Source: Trichobilharzia szidati (taxonomy: Eukaryota > Platyhelminthes > Trematoda > Strigeidida > Schistosomatidae). Taken from it: 64,000 nucleotides of DNA. Positions 40,463 through 53,500 of the stretch are shown here, piece after piece. Every line of letters starts with the position of its first letter. Position 1 is the first letter of the stretch. The position numbers and the translations under genes were made by a program. The stretch spans positions 54,223,564 to 54,287,563 of the forward strand of contig OX235279.1 of the NCBI GenBank assembly GCA_944472155.2, read 5' to 3'. Under the pieces are notes generated by a model. It was not told the origin of the DNA. It did not search any database and saw nothing but the letters and a program-made list of their open reading frames with translations.

Positions 40463-40474
40463 GGCAGGAGCACT
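40463..40474. repeat. 5' target-site duplication of the full-length RTE element
   Basis: GGCAGGAGCACT, identical to 44356-44367, directly before the element's 5' end (CCCGACCGACAGC). Confidence 0.85.
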
Positions 40475-40636
40475 CCCGACCGACAGCTGCTACCTTGACG
40501 TGGTGATCGGGCTTGAACACTGCAATGACCCAACAAGCTATACTGGCTGGAACTTATGTTCCTGCAGGTCCTACCATGCCAGAAAGGTTGTTTGGATAGC
40601 GGTTAGACTAAAAGCAGTTACCCAATCCAATCCTAT

Positions 40637-42398
40637 GACTTCAAACAAATCACAAAATATCATGCCGGGTCGGTCGGGGCCCGGATTAACAACGACTGCG
40701 CTTTCTGCTGCCGTGTCACAGGGCAGAAGTGATAAATACACTACTGAGACACACCAAATAAAAAACAACAAACAAAAACAGGCCGTGTGTGACCGGCCTC
40801 AAGCAGTTGTCCTCTGGGCTCTGCGGTCACGCAACCAACTTCCACGGTGTGGGCAGCCGGGAAGTAACAATCGCCCTCACAACCCGAAGAGCACGCGAAA
40901 CCTCTCTATTCCTCACTCACCTTTGTCTTCATCTTCATCTCTATTATCTTACCTTCCTTCTACTAATGCAACTCCTCTACTTAATGGCCCTTCACTTCCT
41001 CTTCACTCTGTGTGCACTGACAACGATGGAAGCCAAAAAGCCACCATCGATAGTCTCCTAAAGCCACGCCACCAATTTCATATAGGGGCATTTAATGTTA
41101 GGACACTTTGCCAAATAGGACAACAGGCATCACTAGCCAAGACTCTGGCATCCCGAGCCATTGATGTATGTTGTGTTTCAGAAACACGCATACAGGACCC
41201 AAGTGTGGTTATTCACCTAACCCCACCTGGCCAACAGGATGAATCTGCAAAATTCACATTGAGGGTGTCAGGAGATGAGACGGCTAGCTCACGAGGATTA
41301 GCTGGTGTTGGGATAGCTCTGAGTACTAGGGCAGAAAAGACATTACTTGACTGGATCCCGGTAGATAGCCGAATGTGTGCTGTCCGTCTGAACGGATCAG
41401 TGAAAAGGAGAAAGAACTGCACTACTCGCCGATGCCTTTTCGTAATCTCCGCCTACGCCCCCACTGACTGCAGTTCGGATGAAACAAAGGATGAGTTCTA
41501 CCAAAAGCTGTCTAGTTTGCTGCGAAAGGCTAAACGCTCAGATATAGTCGTTTTAGCTGGTAACTTTAATGCTCAAGTAGGGAAATTGTGTCAATCTGAG
41601 AAGAATGTCGGTGGCACATACGGAATTCCGTGCCAGCGAACCGACAACGGTGACCGTCTCCTACAGTTCTGTTTAGATAATCACTTGTTTCTTGTAAGCA
41701 CTAACTTCAAACACAAGGAGAGACACTGTTTGACCTGGCGATCTCCATCATCAAACCAACGCTGGACACAAATAGACCACATAGCAATAAGCTATCGTTG
41801 GCGTGGGTCGGTAGGAGATTGTCGCTCCTTCTGGAACACGTGTGTAGATACCGATCACGCACTGGTCCGCGCTCGTATGTGCTTACGACTGAACGGACGT
41901 AGGAAACAGCTAGCGGTAAACCCATCACGTCCCCAGCTCGATCAGGAAACTAAGTCCCTATTTGAGGAAGAACTAGCTAAACACATATCTGAGTTCGACA
42001 GCTGCGCTCACCCTGAAGAAGCCTGGAAGAATATTCAATCTGCCATAGATACAGCTGTAAAAGCTGTGAATAAGGTAAATCCAAAGGTGAGTAAAAACCA
42101 TTGGATTTCGACTGCCTCATCCGAACTGATAGATGCTAGAAGACTTATTCCGGCGAGCTCCGAATTCAATGAGGAGCGAAAGCTGCACAAAAGGAAACTT
42201 ACGAAAAGTCTCCGCAAGGACCGTGAACAGTGGTGTTTGACAAAGGCGAAAGAGATGGAAAAAGCACCGGCTATAGGCAACACTAGGCAACTCTTTAGAC
42301 TCATCAGGGAAACGGGTGGGAGAAGGCAAATCATAAGTGAGACTATTTCTGAGAAAAATGGCTCCTTAATTAGCTCTCAGGATAGAGGAACAGTTTAA
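40637..42398 (+). pseudogene. RTE endonuclease and pre-RT region
   Basis: The open frame extends from before the element, but the first ATG well inside it is at about 40637. Endonuclease motifs: FNVRTLCQ, CVSETRIQD (catalytic E), VISAYAPTD, LAGNFNAQVG, LTWRSPSSNQRWTQIDHI and VDTDHALV (catalytic D-H). In the canonical GDFNA motif the aspartate is replaced by asparagine (codon 41562-41564), which probably weakens or abolishes nicking. The frame ends at TAA 42396-42398; the same protein continues one frame over. Confidence 0.88.
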
Positions 42399-43290
42399 CT
42401 TGCCTACAGCCACACTGAGCCTCCTCGCCATCCAGCACACACCCGAATGGGATATAGACACTGGCCCGCCGTCTGTAAGTGAGGTCATCAAAGCTATCTG
42501 TAATTTGAAACGAGGCGAAGCGGCAGGAGCCGACGGAATTATTCCGGAGGTGTTTAAATATGGGGGTGACATACTAGTATATAGTTTAACTAAGGTACTA
42601 GGTAACGTCTGGGAATCAGAGACGGTTCCATCAGACTGGGGTAAGTCACTTATTATACCAGTATTCAAGAAGGGAGATAAGTCCTCATGTGATAATCATA
42701 GAGGAATCAGCCTAACGAACATAGTCTCTAAAATCCTAGGCTCAGTAATCATGCACAGACTAAGCCGAATTCGGGAGGAACAAACGAGGGAAAATCAAGC
42801 GGGCTTTAAGCCAGGTAGAGGGTGCATAGATCATATCTTCACTCTCCGACAGGTCCTAGAACATAGGCACACTTTTAGGCGTCCAACAATTGCCATATTT
42901 CTTGACTTGAAGGCGGCCTTCGACTCCGTGGATCGAGAGGTACTATGGCAATGTTTGACTACGAAGGGAGTGCCAAGAAAGTACATTGCACTAATCAAGG
43001 CACTCTACTCAAACTCACGTAGCTGTGTAAGGGCTTATGGGGAATTGTCATCTGAATTCATAACAACCAGCGGTGTCCGTCAAGGATGTCCACTTTCCCC
43101 TTCTCTGTTTAACTTCATCATAGATATGCTAATGGAAGTATCCGTAACTGAACTTAACGACTTAGGAATCGACTTGTTACCAGGGAATAGTCTTATAGAC
43201 TTAGAATACGCAGACGACATAGTCCTGTTAGGGGAGGACGCTGACAAATATGCTACTGAGACACAACAAACAAAAACAGGCCGCGTGTGA
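42370..43290 (+). pseudogene. RTE reverse transcriptase, core part
   Basis: Continues from the endonuclease frame after a frameshift. RT motifs in order: GADGIIPEVFKYGG, IIPVFKKGDKSSCDNHRGIS, NQAGFKPGRGC, IFLDLKAAFDSVDRE, SGVRQGCPLSPSLFNFIID and LEYADDIVLL with the catalytic YADD at 43207-43218. The frame then runs into the duplicated 5' segment and stops at 43290 after the nonsense tail TETQQTKTGRV. Confidence 0.9.
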
Positions 43291-43403
43291 CCAGCCTCAA
43301 GCAGTTGTCCCCTGGGCTCTGCAGTCGCGCAACCAACTTCCACGGTGTGGGCAGCCGGGAAGTAACAATCGCCCTCACAACCCGAAGAGCACGCGAAACC
43401 TCT
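43253..43403 (+). repeat. Copy of the element's own 5' segment inserted in its RT region
   Basis: Matches 40741-40905 in the same orientation, with about ten base changes and a 14-base length difference in the A/C-rich stretch. Shared landmarks include CAGGCC-TGTGTGACC, CAAGCAGTTGTCC and CTTCCACGGTGTGGGCAGCC. It sits between GEDADK and NLRMFGMRFAPVKCKMLL, which are normally nearly adjacent in such RTs, so it replaces only a few codons. Confidence 0.9.
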
Positions 43404-44182
43404 TTAAAACACCTTGAGCAGCAATCTTCGTATGTTTGGCATGCGATTCGCCCCTGTAAAATGTAAGATGCTGCTACAGGAATGACTGGACTACGTCAAC
43501 TCCTAGCTTAGTGATAGGGAGTGAAGTGCTAGAACATGTTGACCACTTCACCTATTTGGGAAGTTGTATCAGCACCAACGGATTGATTGGTGACGAAATC
43601 TCAGCACGGATCCAAAAAGCTCAAGCTGCCTTCGCTAACTTACACCATCTCTGGCGTAGACGTGACATCCGGCTATCAACCAAGGGACGTGTGTACTGCT
43701 CAGCAGTTCGCTCCGTCCTTCTCTATGGCTCTGAAACATGGCCAATACGAGTTGAACACATGAAAAAGTTGACTGTTTTTGATCATAGATGTCTACGATC
43801 TCTTTCCCACGTTACGTGGTATAACAAGGTAAGTAATGTTGACGTTAGGCGTAGAGTGTTGGGCAAAGAGGGAAAATCACTCGAAAAGGCTATGAAGTTA
43901 CATAGATTGAGATGGTTAGGCCACGTGCTGCGCATGCCTAACCATCGTCTCCCCCGACGGGCATTACTAGCTGATATAGGTGCAGGTTGGAATAGAGTAA
44001 GTGGTGGCCAAACAAAAACATGGCATCAATCCATGAAATCCCTGACAGTTAAACTGAGTCAGGTAGGGAGATGCAGACTTCCGAGTTGGGGCCCTCGGGA
44101 CTCTAAGAATCAATGGCTAGAGACAATAGGTGACATGGCTCAAAATCGTTGTCAATGGCGCAGATGTATTCAGTCTCTTTAA
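43404..44182 (+). pseudogene. RTE reverse transcriptase, C-terminal part
   Basis: Resumes with RMFGMRFAPVKCKMLLQE, breaks frame near 43490, then reads open from about 43505: EHVDHFTYLGSCIS, RVYCSAVRSVLLYGSETWP, LRWLGHVLRMPNHRLPRRAL, KTWHQSMKSL and LETIGDMAQNRCQWRRCI before TAA at 44180-44182. These are the thumb and C-terminal residues typical of RTE-type elements. Confidence 0.88.
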
Positions 44183-44355
44183 CCTTCATATTCCTTTCTA
44201 CCAATACGCATTCTGTTTCACTCTTATACTTATCTAAATTCTATTGATTCTCTTCTCTCATTTTCCTGTCTACCTTTGTGTGCTATTTGGAACGTGGCAA
44301 CTCGAACTGCTGCACTTCGGTGCCAAGTTCTATGTTGAATCCAGCAGCAGCAGCA

Positions 44356-44367
44356 GGCAGGAGCACT
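44356..44367. repeat. 3' target-site duplication of the full-length RTE element
   Basis: GGCAGGAGCACT directly after the CAG-repeat 3' end, identical to 40463-40474. The unoccupied site would read across TTATCT, this repeat, and AATTTCCG. Confidence 0.85.
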
Positions 44368-44582
44368 AATTTCCGTCTATAGAATATAAAGACAAAATAT
44401 AATGTATTAGTTGTATGTAGGATATACAGAAATTAATGGTGTTTAAAATCATTGAAATTATAAATGATGAACATTATCCTGTATCATTTGTTTTCCAAGT
44501 GTTCATATACCATTTTTCGTAGATTTTGTGCGAATGATCCTTTCCAAATAAAATCGTCAGTCTACTAATAATATCGTTTCCA

Positions 44583-47500
44583 CTAACTTGTATCCAAGGT
44601 GTCTGTTTCTGCATATAACATCTCGATGACAGATTTGAAATGTTGACGTGCTTTTTGTCGTGATAACTTCATAGTCGGTGTTAGCAATCCATTTTCAACC
44701 GTAAACATCTGATCAGTTAGGTAGATGGATTTCACCTAAAATGGATTAGAATTTTATAAGTGGATAATAAGAGTAAACTTATAAAACAAATAATCAGTAG
44801 ATAAATGGTGTAGGCTGCTAATTAGTATTTACTATATTCACAACCATCTTGAAAAAATAGTAATAATAAGAAAAAGCAATATGCACGAGAAAGTGCCTTA
44901 AGGCGTGGTGTATATTCTTAAATTCGAATTCAGAATTACACCGTCACGGACCTTTGATCAACACACACAGTAATAATAAATATCCAAGCCGATTCGACTT
45001 CAACGTATAAAAGTAGAAATCTCAACAAAACGAGCGGACGTTTAATACATCCTGAAAGTCTTAATATCGCAGCTAAAACTTTCACTTACAACAAAATCAG
45101 TATTTTGTATGTATTAGCTGATGAATGCCAACTATTTTGTACACCTATAAGATATATATCTTATGTAGTCAAAACTGTTGCTTGAAAGCTCCTTCGTGAT
45201 TTTCTTGATTTACTATTATTACTATTACCATTAAATAGCGGAACGTCAGTAAGAACAGTATAGTTTTGTTTTTCACTCATTGAGAAATACAAAAACTTCT
45301 ATTATAACGAATATCACATACCCAATGCCCAAATATTTTCAAACTATAAAAACGTGAACATGGTTTGGACATATGAATCGGTTCTCTGTTTGGGATTCTT
45401 TTTCAAACTGATTCAACTATCATTAGCTGCCTGAAACAGCTGATCTAAAGTGTATAACGTATCTCACAATTGTTTGATCTATACATTTCGCTTTCATCAC
45501 TAGAACAGCTTATGAGTGTCACCGAAAATTCAAGTCAGCCTACACCTGAGTTAATAAACTACATTCTTATTTCAGACACCCATCATTAGCCCGTTAAAAT
45601 GTTGTGAAGAATTGGGAAGATTGAATAGGAACTTACTTTCTCGAAGCCTTTTAGTTGTTTTTCTGTGGCGATTTTATTCATTTTCTGTAAAACTAATCGG
45701 ATAATTCGTTTGTTTTTACATAAATCTGCATCAGATAACTGATTAGCATCTAGAGTTTCCAGGATAGGGAATTCGCTGTCATTTGCATCACTCTCAGACA
45801 TGGGCGAATGTTGTATGTAGGAGCGTAGAACCGGGAAATTCGGAACTACAACAGCAACAGGAAAATTTTGTTCTGGTTTTCCATCAACGAGAATTTGATC
45901 AATCACCTGGCAGTCCTGATACACCATCTCTAGTTTTTCCGGAGCTATGTACTCTCCTTGTGCTAATTTAAACATGCTTTTTACGCGATCAACAATTTTT
46001 AGAGCACCCTCCTGCAAAACAACGCTTTTTGGTTAGAATTATTCCTCAAAACACTAGGATATAAAATCTAATTATTTTAAATGCTAATACTTCACCTTTA
46101 GAACAATAACAACGAAAAATATCTTATTTTTATATCACTGGGAAATTTTATTCACAACCAGAAGTACATACATTACGAAGTACTAAGTCACCTAAATTAT
46201 TTGCTGTTAGTCACGCGTGCAGACAGTTTACACACATTACTATTCTTTATTCTTTGAACCTCAAGTGGGGCATACAGTTTCAGTGCATACGCTTAACTGC
46301 CACCACTTTTAAACCGCTACACGACACACAAGGTCGCATGATCTCTTATACGTCACACTCAGACGTGAAAAATCATCGATACTGACTGCATTTCCAGTTG
46401 TTAGCCTGATTTCTGATGCCAATCAACGGTCTCCTCCACATATGTTCAATACATCTAAATCATTCTGCATATTCTTTCGGTAGTAAATCTTGGTTAGTTT
46501 AATGACAGGAAGAGTTCCTTGCTGATTATTCGACCGTCTGATTTTCTCTTCACTATCGGACTGGCGAAGTAGTTCATGCGTTCATTTTTCATCCCTTGCT
46601 TGAATACATGTAATGTAGTCTAACAATTGTTAAATCTTTTGATAATAGGTCTGCCTTCGAAGCTTCAAAATGAACATTATTTTGAATTGTAAGTTAACTA
46701 GAGATGTTTCTGAGACGTTTGTTCATATCGTGAAAGCTCTATGCAGAAACATCTCAGGTAGAGTCAAAACATACAACCAACTAGCAGAAATGTTTTCAGA
46801 CAATATTAGGATTAGACAGGATAACCCATTCCCACAACTGTACTTCGAAAATCTGCAGGCAGCTTTCAGGAAGGTTAATGGTGGTGGTGTTAGTGTATAT
46901 ATGCTGCCCTGAAAAACTCTTTCACCTTGAATATCCAGACAATATCACTGTATATTGAAAGGCTAACCTAATCGCAGTTAATCACTTGCCGTTCAGCAAT
47001 GGTTCAGTATGGTTGGTATATGCTGTACTCCATCCACGTATTTAGTATTGTTACAGGATTGATAGGCGCCTGTAACTGCTCCCACCCACGAACGTCAACC
47101 GTTAGAAGTAGTCGATAACTTCGTGTACCAAGGTGGGTGTTAGTGGACGTGTAACGGATGACAAATCTAATCACAAAATTAAGGCCAGGGCAAACAGCAT
47201 ACACCAACCTCTACCACCACTTCTTCTATCGTCGCCACATTAGCCTAGTCATCAAACACCACAGTTACAATACTTCCGTGCCTTCAGTCTTCCTCTATGC
47301 CTGTAGAAAATGACTTCTCCGATCTAAGCATGTGCGGTGAATCTGCATGTCCAATCATCCTTGCCGATAAGGAATTGCTTGCATCTGGCGGTAGCATCAT
47401 TTAACTAATTCTGAGGTCTGATGGAGTATGTTTCGACATTCTGCAAATCGTCTCTCAATAAATTATGTCATCTCGAAACACTGGTTTCACTGGTTGGGTC

Positions 47501-50500
47501 ATGCATGCACTACCAATGTCATCCTCGAGGCTCCCCCACCCTTCATTGTTTTCTAGAGCTGGATGGAAAAGGAGCAAACGTGATCAGCCAGTCCATCACA
47601 TGGGTTAACAACTTCTGGTTCATTACGACTACCTTGGTGGGGTTTGACAGACAATCCAGATCAGCGGCTCACGATCTTATCAGATGTGGACAAGAATCGT
47701 AATTATTGGCGAACATGGTGCGACTTCCTCCTTTTCTACCCTTCTGAAAGCAACCCCAATTGATGGATGCCTTTATAATGCTCGTGACGATTTCGCTTAC
47801 TTGGGAAGTTAAATCAGCTCTAATGAACTGATTGCTGTGGTTTTCGTCAACTTACATCAGTATGGCGTAGACATAATATCCGGTTATCCATCAAAGGACG
47901 TGCGTACTAGTTAGTTCTTTATGGCTGTACGATATGGCTACTGAAATTCGAAGGTATAAATAGAGTAGCTGTCTTTGGCAACAAGTCTCGGCATTGCATA
48001 TATCAGATTAGGAGGTATCACATGCTCAGTAATACTAAGGTTAGGCGTAGAGTTTTAGGTAAGAAAAACAAGGCAGTCGTTGACTTTGTGAAACTACATT
48101 GATTTAGATGACTCAACACGTGTTATGTGCGCCAAGCCATCGTCTTCCCCGTTGAGAAACCTTAACTGACACATGCTTAGGTTGCAAAAGAGTTAGGAGC
48201 AGTCAAATCATGGAGACTAAAGTTCGACACCTTCTTACAAAGGAACACAAACATTGGCTAAAAGACTTGAGAACAACAAAGATCTAATCATTATACATCC
48301 AGATAAAGAGTCGGGAGTGGTCCTCATAGAAAGAGATGTATAGATCAACAGACTGATAACTCTAGTCTCTGATGATAGCAAATTTTCCAGGCTAAACGAC
48401 GTCAAAAATAAGACAGAATCGTTTGAACAGCAACTGACAGATGTCCTCAAAAGAATGAAGAACGACTGTCTCATAATTGAAGGGCTTTTTGAACGCCTGA
48501 GACCAATAAGATCAATTATCCCCCAACTCTACGGTCTACCAAACGTGTACAAAGCAGGTCTGCCACTTTGACCAATTTTAAACATAGCGGGATCCCTACA
48601 CCATCCGACTGCAAAATGGCTGTCTGAAATGCTAGAACCTGTGAGACAACAACTATGTAAGTACTCTCTCCAAGATACTTTTGAATTTATTGGATGCATA
48701 AAAGATTTGAATGTCAATGGCAAACTTATGTTATCACTGCACATAGAATCTCTAACTACCAATGTGCCTCTCACAGAAAAAATTTGTTTTTTTTACAAAT
48801 ATACGGAGGACAGGATTACCATGATCCTTCCTAATTACTCTCACACTTTACCTCCAGGGTACCGAAGTGTTTTAAAACTTTAATTATATTTATAATATCA
48901 TCATTTAGGTAGCATGCTGCTGACACGATATCAACGAAATAAACAGTGGATCTATTTTGTCCTGCAGTATGTGTTGTTATTGCTTTGCTCAAATTCATTT
49001 ATTAGATAAAAAGTAGTTATACTCTAGCACAGCACCTAAGTTTTACTCATATCAATGTTTCAAACTATTCATGTTTATTGATATCATTTACATTTATTCT
49101 ATAGCTAAACTAAAATTGTCAACAGTATTTACATGGGTTCTCTTAACCTGACAGTGATTTCAGAATAGATATTATGTAAAAACTGTAAATTAAATCACGC
49201 TGAAACTTACTGGAGTCCATTCACCAATATCACCAGTATGCAACCAACCATCAGAATCTATAAGATTAGCAGTACTTTGTGGATCTTTGTAATAACCCTG
49301 AGTACACCTTTTCCCTTTGACGCATATCTAGAATGGAATGAAAACCGGTTAAAAATAGGAAGATAGCGATATCAAAATTGTAATAGTTGTTATAAATGCC
49401 TACCAAACTGGGAGAAGAAAATACAGTGAGTGAATTCATCATGGTTCGACAAGGATTCAGTGAAATGAATGAGAACGAACAACTCTTTGAATACATACGG
49501 ATAGTTTGTAATTTGGTGATTGAAAGCAACGTACAGAATCACAAAGATAGATAAAGCGATATCAATTCCACCTGATGGACAAATTGAAAATCAGAGACTT
49601 CATCTTAGGCTCTAAAAGGTCGAGATGCAGCCAGCTGGACACAAGATCAAGAAAAAGAGCAGATAATAGTTCAGATCGCTATCTAGTGCACGAAAACTTT
49701 AACACAGACTTGAAAGCCTTCAAAGAAGCTGGAGATAGGCCACAGTCCAAAGTCAGGAACTAAATAACGAAACTACGCTGAACATGTCCACTACAGTCAT
49801 AAAACAAAGTCAGAGACATTAAGCAACATCACCAAGAAAACCCGCATGAAAGAGTATTAAAATTCTTTAAAATCTACGTAGAAAGCAGACATTTTAGTAA
49901 GCCAGAAAAGGCAAGACAATGAATGGCTGGCTATAGACAATTGTTAGCTAATAGAGAAGGGAATACTGATCAAGATTAATCAACAACGAAAACAGAATCT
50001 GAGCAAAATCCTCAACATAGAACCAAGAAGTGTTAGAAAAGAAAAAAAGCTTTTATGATACAATGACAACTGAAGTAGAAAATGTTACTGGTGGTGTATT
50101 AAATCACCAGGCCGCTTTCCGAGGGAAGGACATATGTATTAAGCACTAACAACTAATTGTACAGACAAATCACTAACGGACACGGAAAAAGCAATACAAA
50201 CAGATCTTCCGACAAAAGCATAAGTCTTGGAGGTCAAAAAGTTACTGAAAAAGGGAAAGCGGATTTAATTCATTCAAAAGTACTGAAAACGGATGTAAAG
50301 ACCTCAGCAAACATACTGCCGCCCCCATTTCACCGAGTGAGGAAGTAAGGGATGGTACCTGCCGACTGGAAGAAAACTACAGAAAAACGGTTACTTAAAC
50401 TCGAGCAAGAACTTGCATCTAATCATGCTCCTGCTCACCCCAAGCAAAATATTAAGCAGTATTAACGTGGAAAGATTAAAAGATGATCAGGATGGAAGAC

Positions 50501-53500
50501 TTCGGCCGGAATAAGCTGTGTTCAAGAAAAACAAGTCATGAGAAAGTCAAATTGCAAAAAATACTCATCATTATTGAAAGCAGGACTGAATGACAAACAA
50601 TTGTGCATTAAAACTGTGTCGTCTTTGCAAAGACCTTCGACAGCGTCGTCTGAGAATTAATTTGGGAACAGCACTATGAAGTGCAGTGCCCTAGAAACAC
50701 TAATAAACCTCATTCAGCAGTTATATGATGATGCATCATGCCAAGCAATTGACAACGGGGGGCTCACCATATCCTTCGAAGCAAAGACAGAAGAAGGCTG
50801 TCTACTATCACCAGTGATATTGTTGATTGTGGTGGACTGGATCATGCAGTAAACCGTTGAGTGAGACGACAGATATACGTTGGACCAACAAAAATACTTT
50901 AGAATGTTTGCACTTCCCAGATGATTTGTGTTTTGTGCAACTTAAACTCAAAAATTTACATTCGAAAACCAACAATTTGGCCGAAGAGGTGGCAAAGATA
51001 GAGGTGATGAAGATACCCAACTGACAACAAGAAACGAGAAACACCATCAACGGGAGGAATGTAAACAGACATCTTGTTCACTTACATAGACAGTATTGTT
51101 TCAACTACAGACAGGCAGCACAGGTGAGGATGCCGAAACCAGACAGGATAGAGAAAACAAGGCAAGCGTTCGCATTTCTGAAATCAGTGTTGAGATCTAC
51201 AGCACCAGCTAGCACAAGGAACAATATCAGAATTTTTAATACTAATTTCAAGTCAGCGCTTCTGTGTGGTTCATAAAATGGAGTTATCAAAAGCACTCCA
51301 ATAGACGGCGTATTTCTATTAACTTCTCGATACTCAATGAGAAACGATAGGTTGGGCATAGGTCCAAGGGAAACATTTAGGTGTTCACGCAAAGATGAAG
51401 TGAAAGTTTGTTGGAAGTCATTGAGCCAGCTGAAGATGTCAGAGAACAGCGTGAAATGGGGATGTGTTGTTGAAGCTCAATATTTCATTTTTAACGCAAG
51501 GACCGAATAACAATAATAAACTCACACATTAATACTGTTCGGTATGTTTTTGTGCTATTTGAAGCACGTTTTGTATCTACTGCTATTGTAGCAATGTCAT
51601 ACTTTTGTAAATCAGAGATAGATTGTATTAAGATAAGACATTTTTGTTCTAATTATATTTATATTCAAAATATGTCGACAATGTCAAGTGCGAGGGTTGA
51701 GGAATTATAAGGAAATTAAATCTTAGTACTAACACAATGCTGAGGTGAAACACTTAAATAAACGTGATTTAACGGCTTACATAATCTTTCCTACCTCAGA
51801 CTCACCATCTCATAGACTGTGTAAGGGTTGTAATCTCAATTTCTATCTACAGAAACACCTTACGATAGGTTTCAGTCAGAAAATACTTCAGAACAAAGTA
51901 GGAAGTTGGAGGATCATAGTTATGAAGATAAGTTCTTAAGAAATTTTCTCGTGATTACAAATTTCGTCTGGCAACGTTTCGCAGGTTAATTCCTGTCATA
52001 CTTTCTGTTTTGGATACAAAAACCACTCTTAAATAAATGTTTATCTCCCAGTAGAATAACTATACTGCATCAGTATGAAGTATTTGCTGTGATATCATTA
52101 TACAGAAATATAAAAAAATTTTTTATGATTTCTTACCTCACCTCTATTATCCCTTATAGCTACCAGGCCTAGATCAGGGACATCAGCAAGTTTTACTTCC
52201 AACCTAGTTGTAATTGCACCAACAATACCTGTATGGCACTCTCCCAACACAGTTAAACTAGCTACTCCAGAAATTTCAGTAGATCCATATCCTGAAACAA
52301 TCTAGAGAATAAAGCTGATAACAAATGATCTCACCACACAAATAAAAGTGAAAATTTAATAGTATTACTTTGATGTTTAGAGTATGCTAGTAATTGATTA
52401 CATAGCGTTTATACAGACACAATTTTTGCTCATAGATCTGCTTACCTTTAATCCAATTTACAGGTTTTATGTGATGATTTAAATCATAGTCCCAGTTATA
52501 TTGGTTGAGCGTTTGATTGCATGAGTCATTTTACTAGACCACTCAAGGGCATAGATTTCTAAAAGAACTTGAGTATGACCGCTTTCATTCTAGTGTACTT
52601 GAATAGCTTAGCAATATGACTCACAACAACAACTGTTTATTGTTTATACTGAGTACATTACAAGAACAATAGTAAAAAAATCTACTATTGTTTTTCTGAG
52701 TGGGTGCGTGCTGGTGAAGAGTCTCAAACTAGGATGAAACCGCTGTCTAGTACTCTCAGGTTTTCCAGTGGTTCTTCAACCAATGTCAGCTCACAGTGAA
52801 ATTCTGTGACCAATCAAATTCCTGCAAACCAATACTTGAATACCTGAGTTTCTTTTGTCATTTAAGTTACAACGTAACCCATACAATTCTCGGCCTTCTT
52901 GCAAGGCCTCAGGTGCGCATAATTAGTACATGCGAAAAATTTTAATGCAATACTATTAGCCTAAATCAGATGAAAAATAGTTTAATAAGTTCCACTGGTA
53001 TATTGAAAAGAGATGCAATCGGCAGCAAATCAGTCCTGGTTGACTCAAAAGGAAAAGGACTCACTAGATTGCAACAGAGGACATATAAAGCAAGTCTAAA
53101 CGACTGCAGATATGTTAATTTACTGAGGCTAGAAACTTCTTATATTAAGCAGCCAAATATTTATAGACGAAAGATACTGTAAAAGATCAAGACGATGTAA
53201 TTACAAGTGACTTATGAGATAGTATACTTTCTCATTATAAGTGGTTTAAATTCCTTTTGGTTGCTTATGAACGATCAAATAACTACCAAAGTCTCAGCCT
53301 ATAAATAAACAGCTTAATATCCAAGTGATGACGACTATTTTCAGTTCAAGTTGACAGATATAAGAATTTAGAAACTGTTCACACCAACCGGGATTTCAGT
53401 GATCGAAAAACTCGACGATCAATCTATTCGACTGATGCTAAACACGAGTGACTGATCTCAAAGAGATGAATCAGTCTAAACCATTCAAATTCTGGCTAGT

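Larger units (their letters stand above)
40475..44355 (+). mobile_element. Full-length RTE-type non-LTR retrotransposon with target-site duplications
   Basis: About 3.9 kb, flanked by 12-bp direct repeats. The 5' end carries CTTGACGTGGTGATCGGGCT, which I recall as a common 5' feature of such flatworm elements. One polyprotein region encodes an apurinic-type endonuclease and then reverse transcriptase. The 3' end is a short CAG repeat rather than poly(A), as is usual for RTE elements. Schistosome SR2/Perere-3-type elements are the likely relatives (from memory). It is disabled by a frameshift near 42370-42398, a pasted-in copy of its own 5' segment at 43253-43403, and a frame break near 43490. 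Recent age is suggested by intact repeats and long open frames. Confidence 0.92.
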
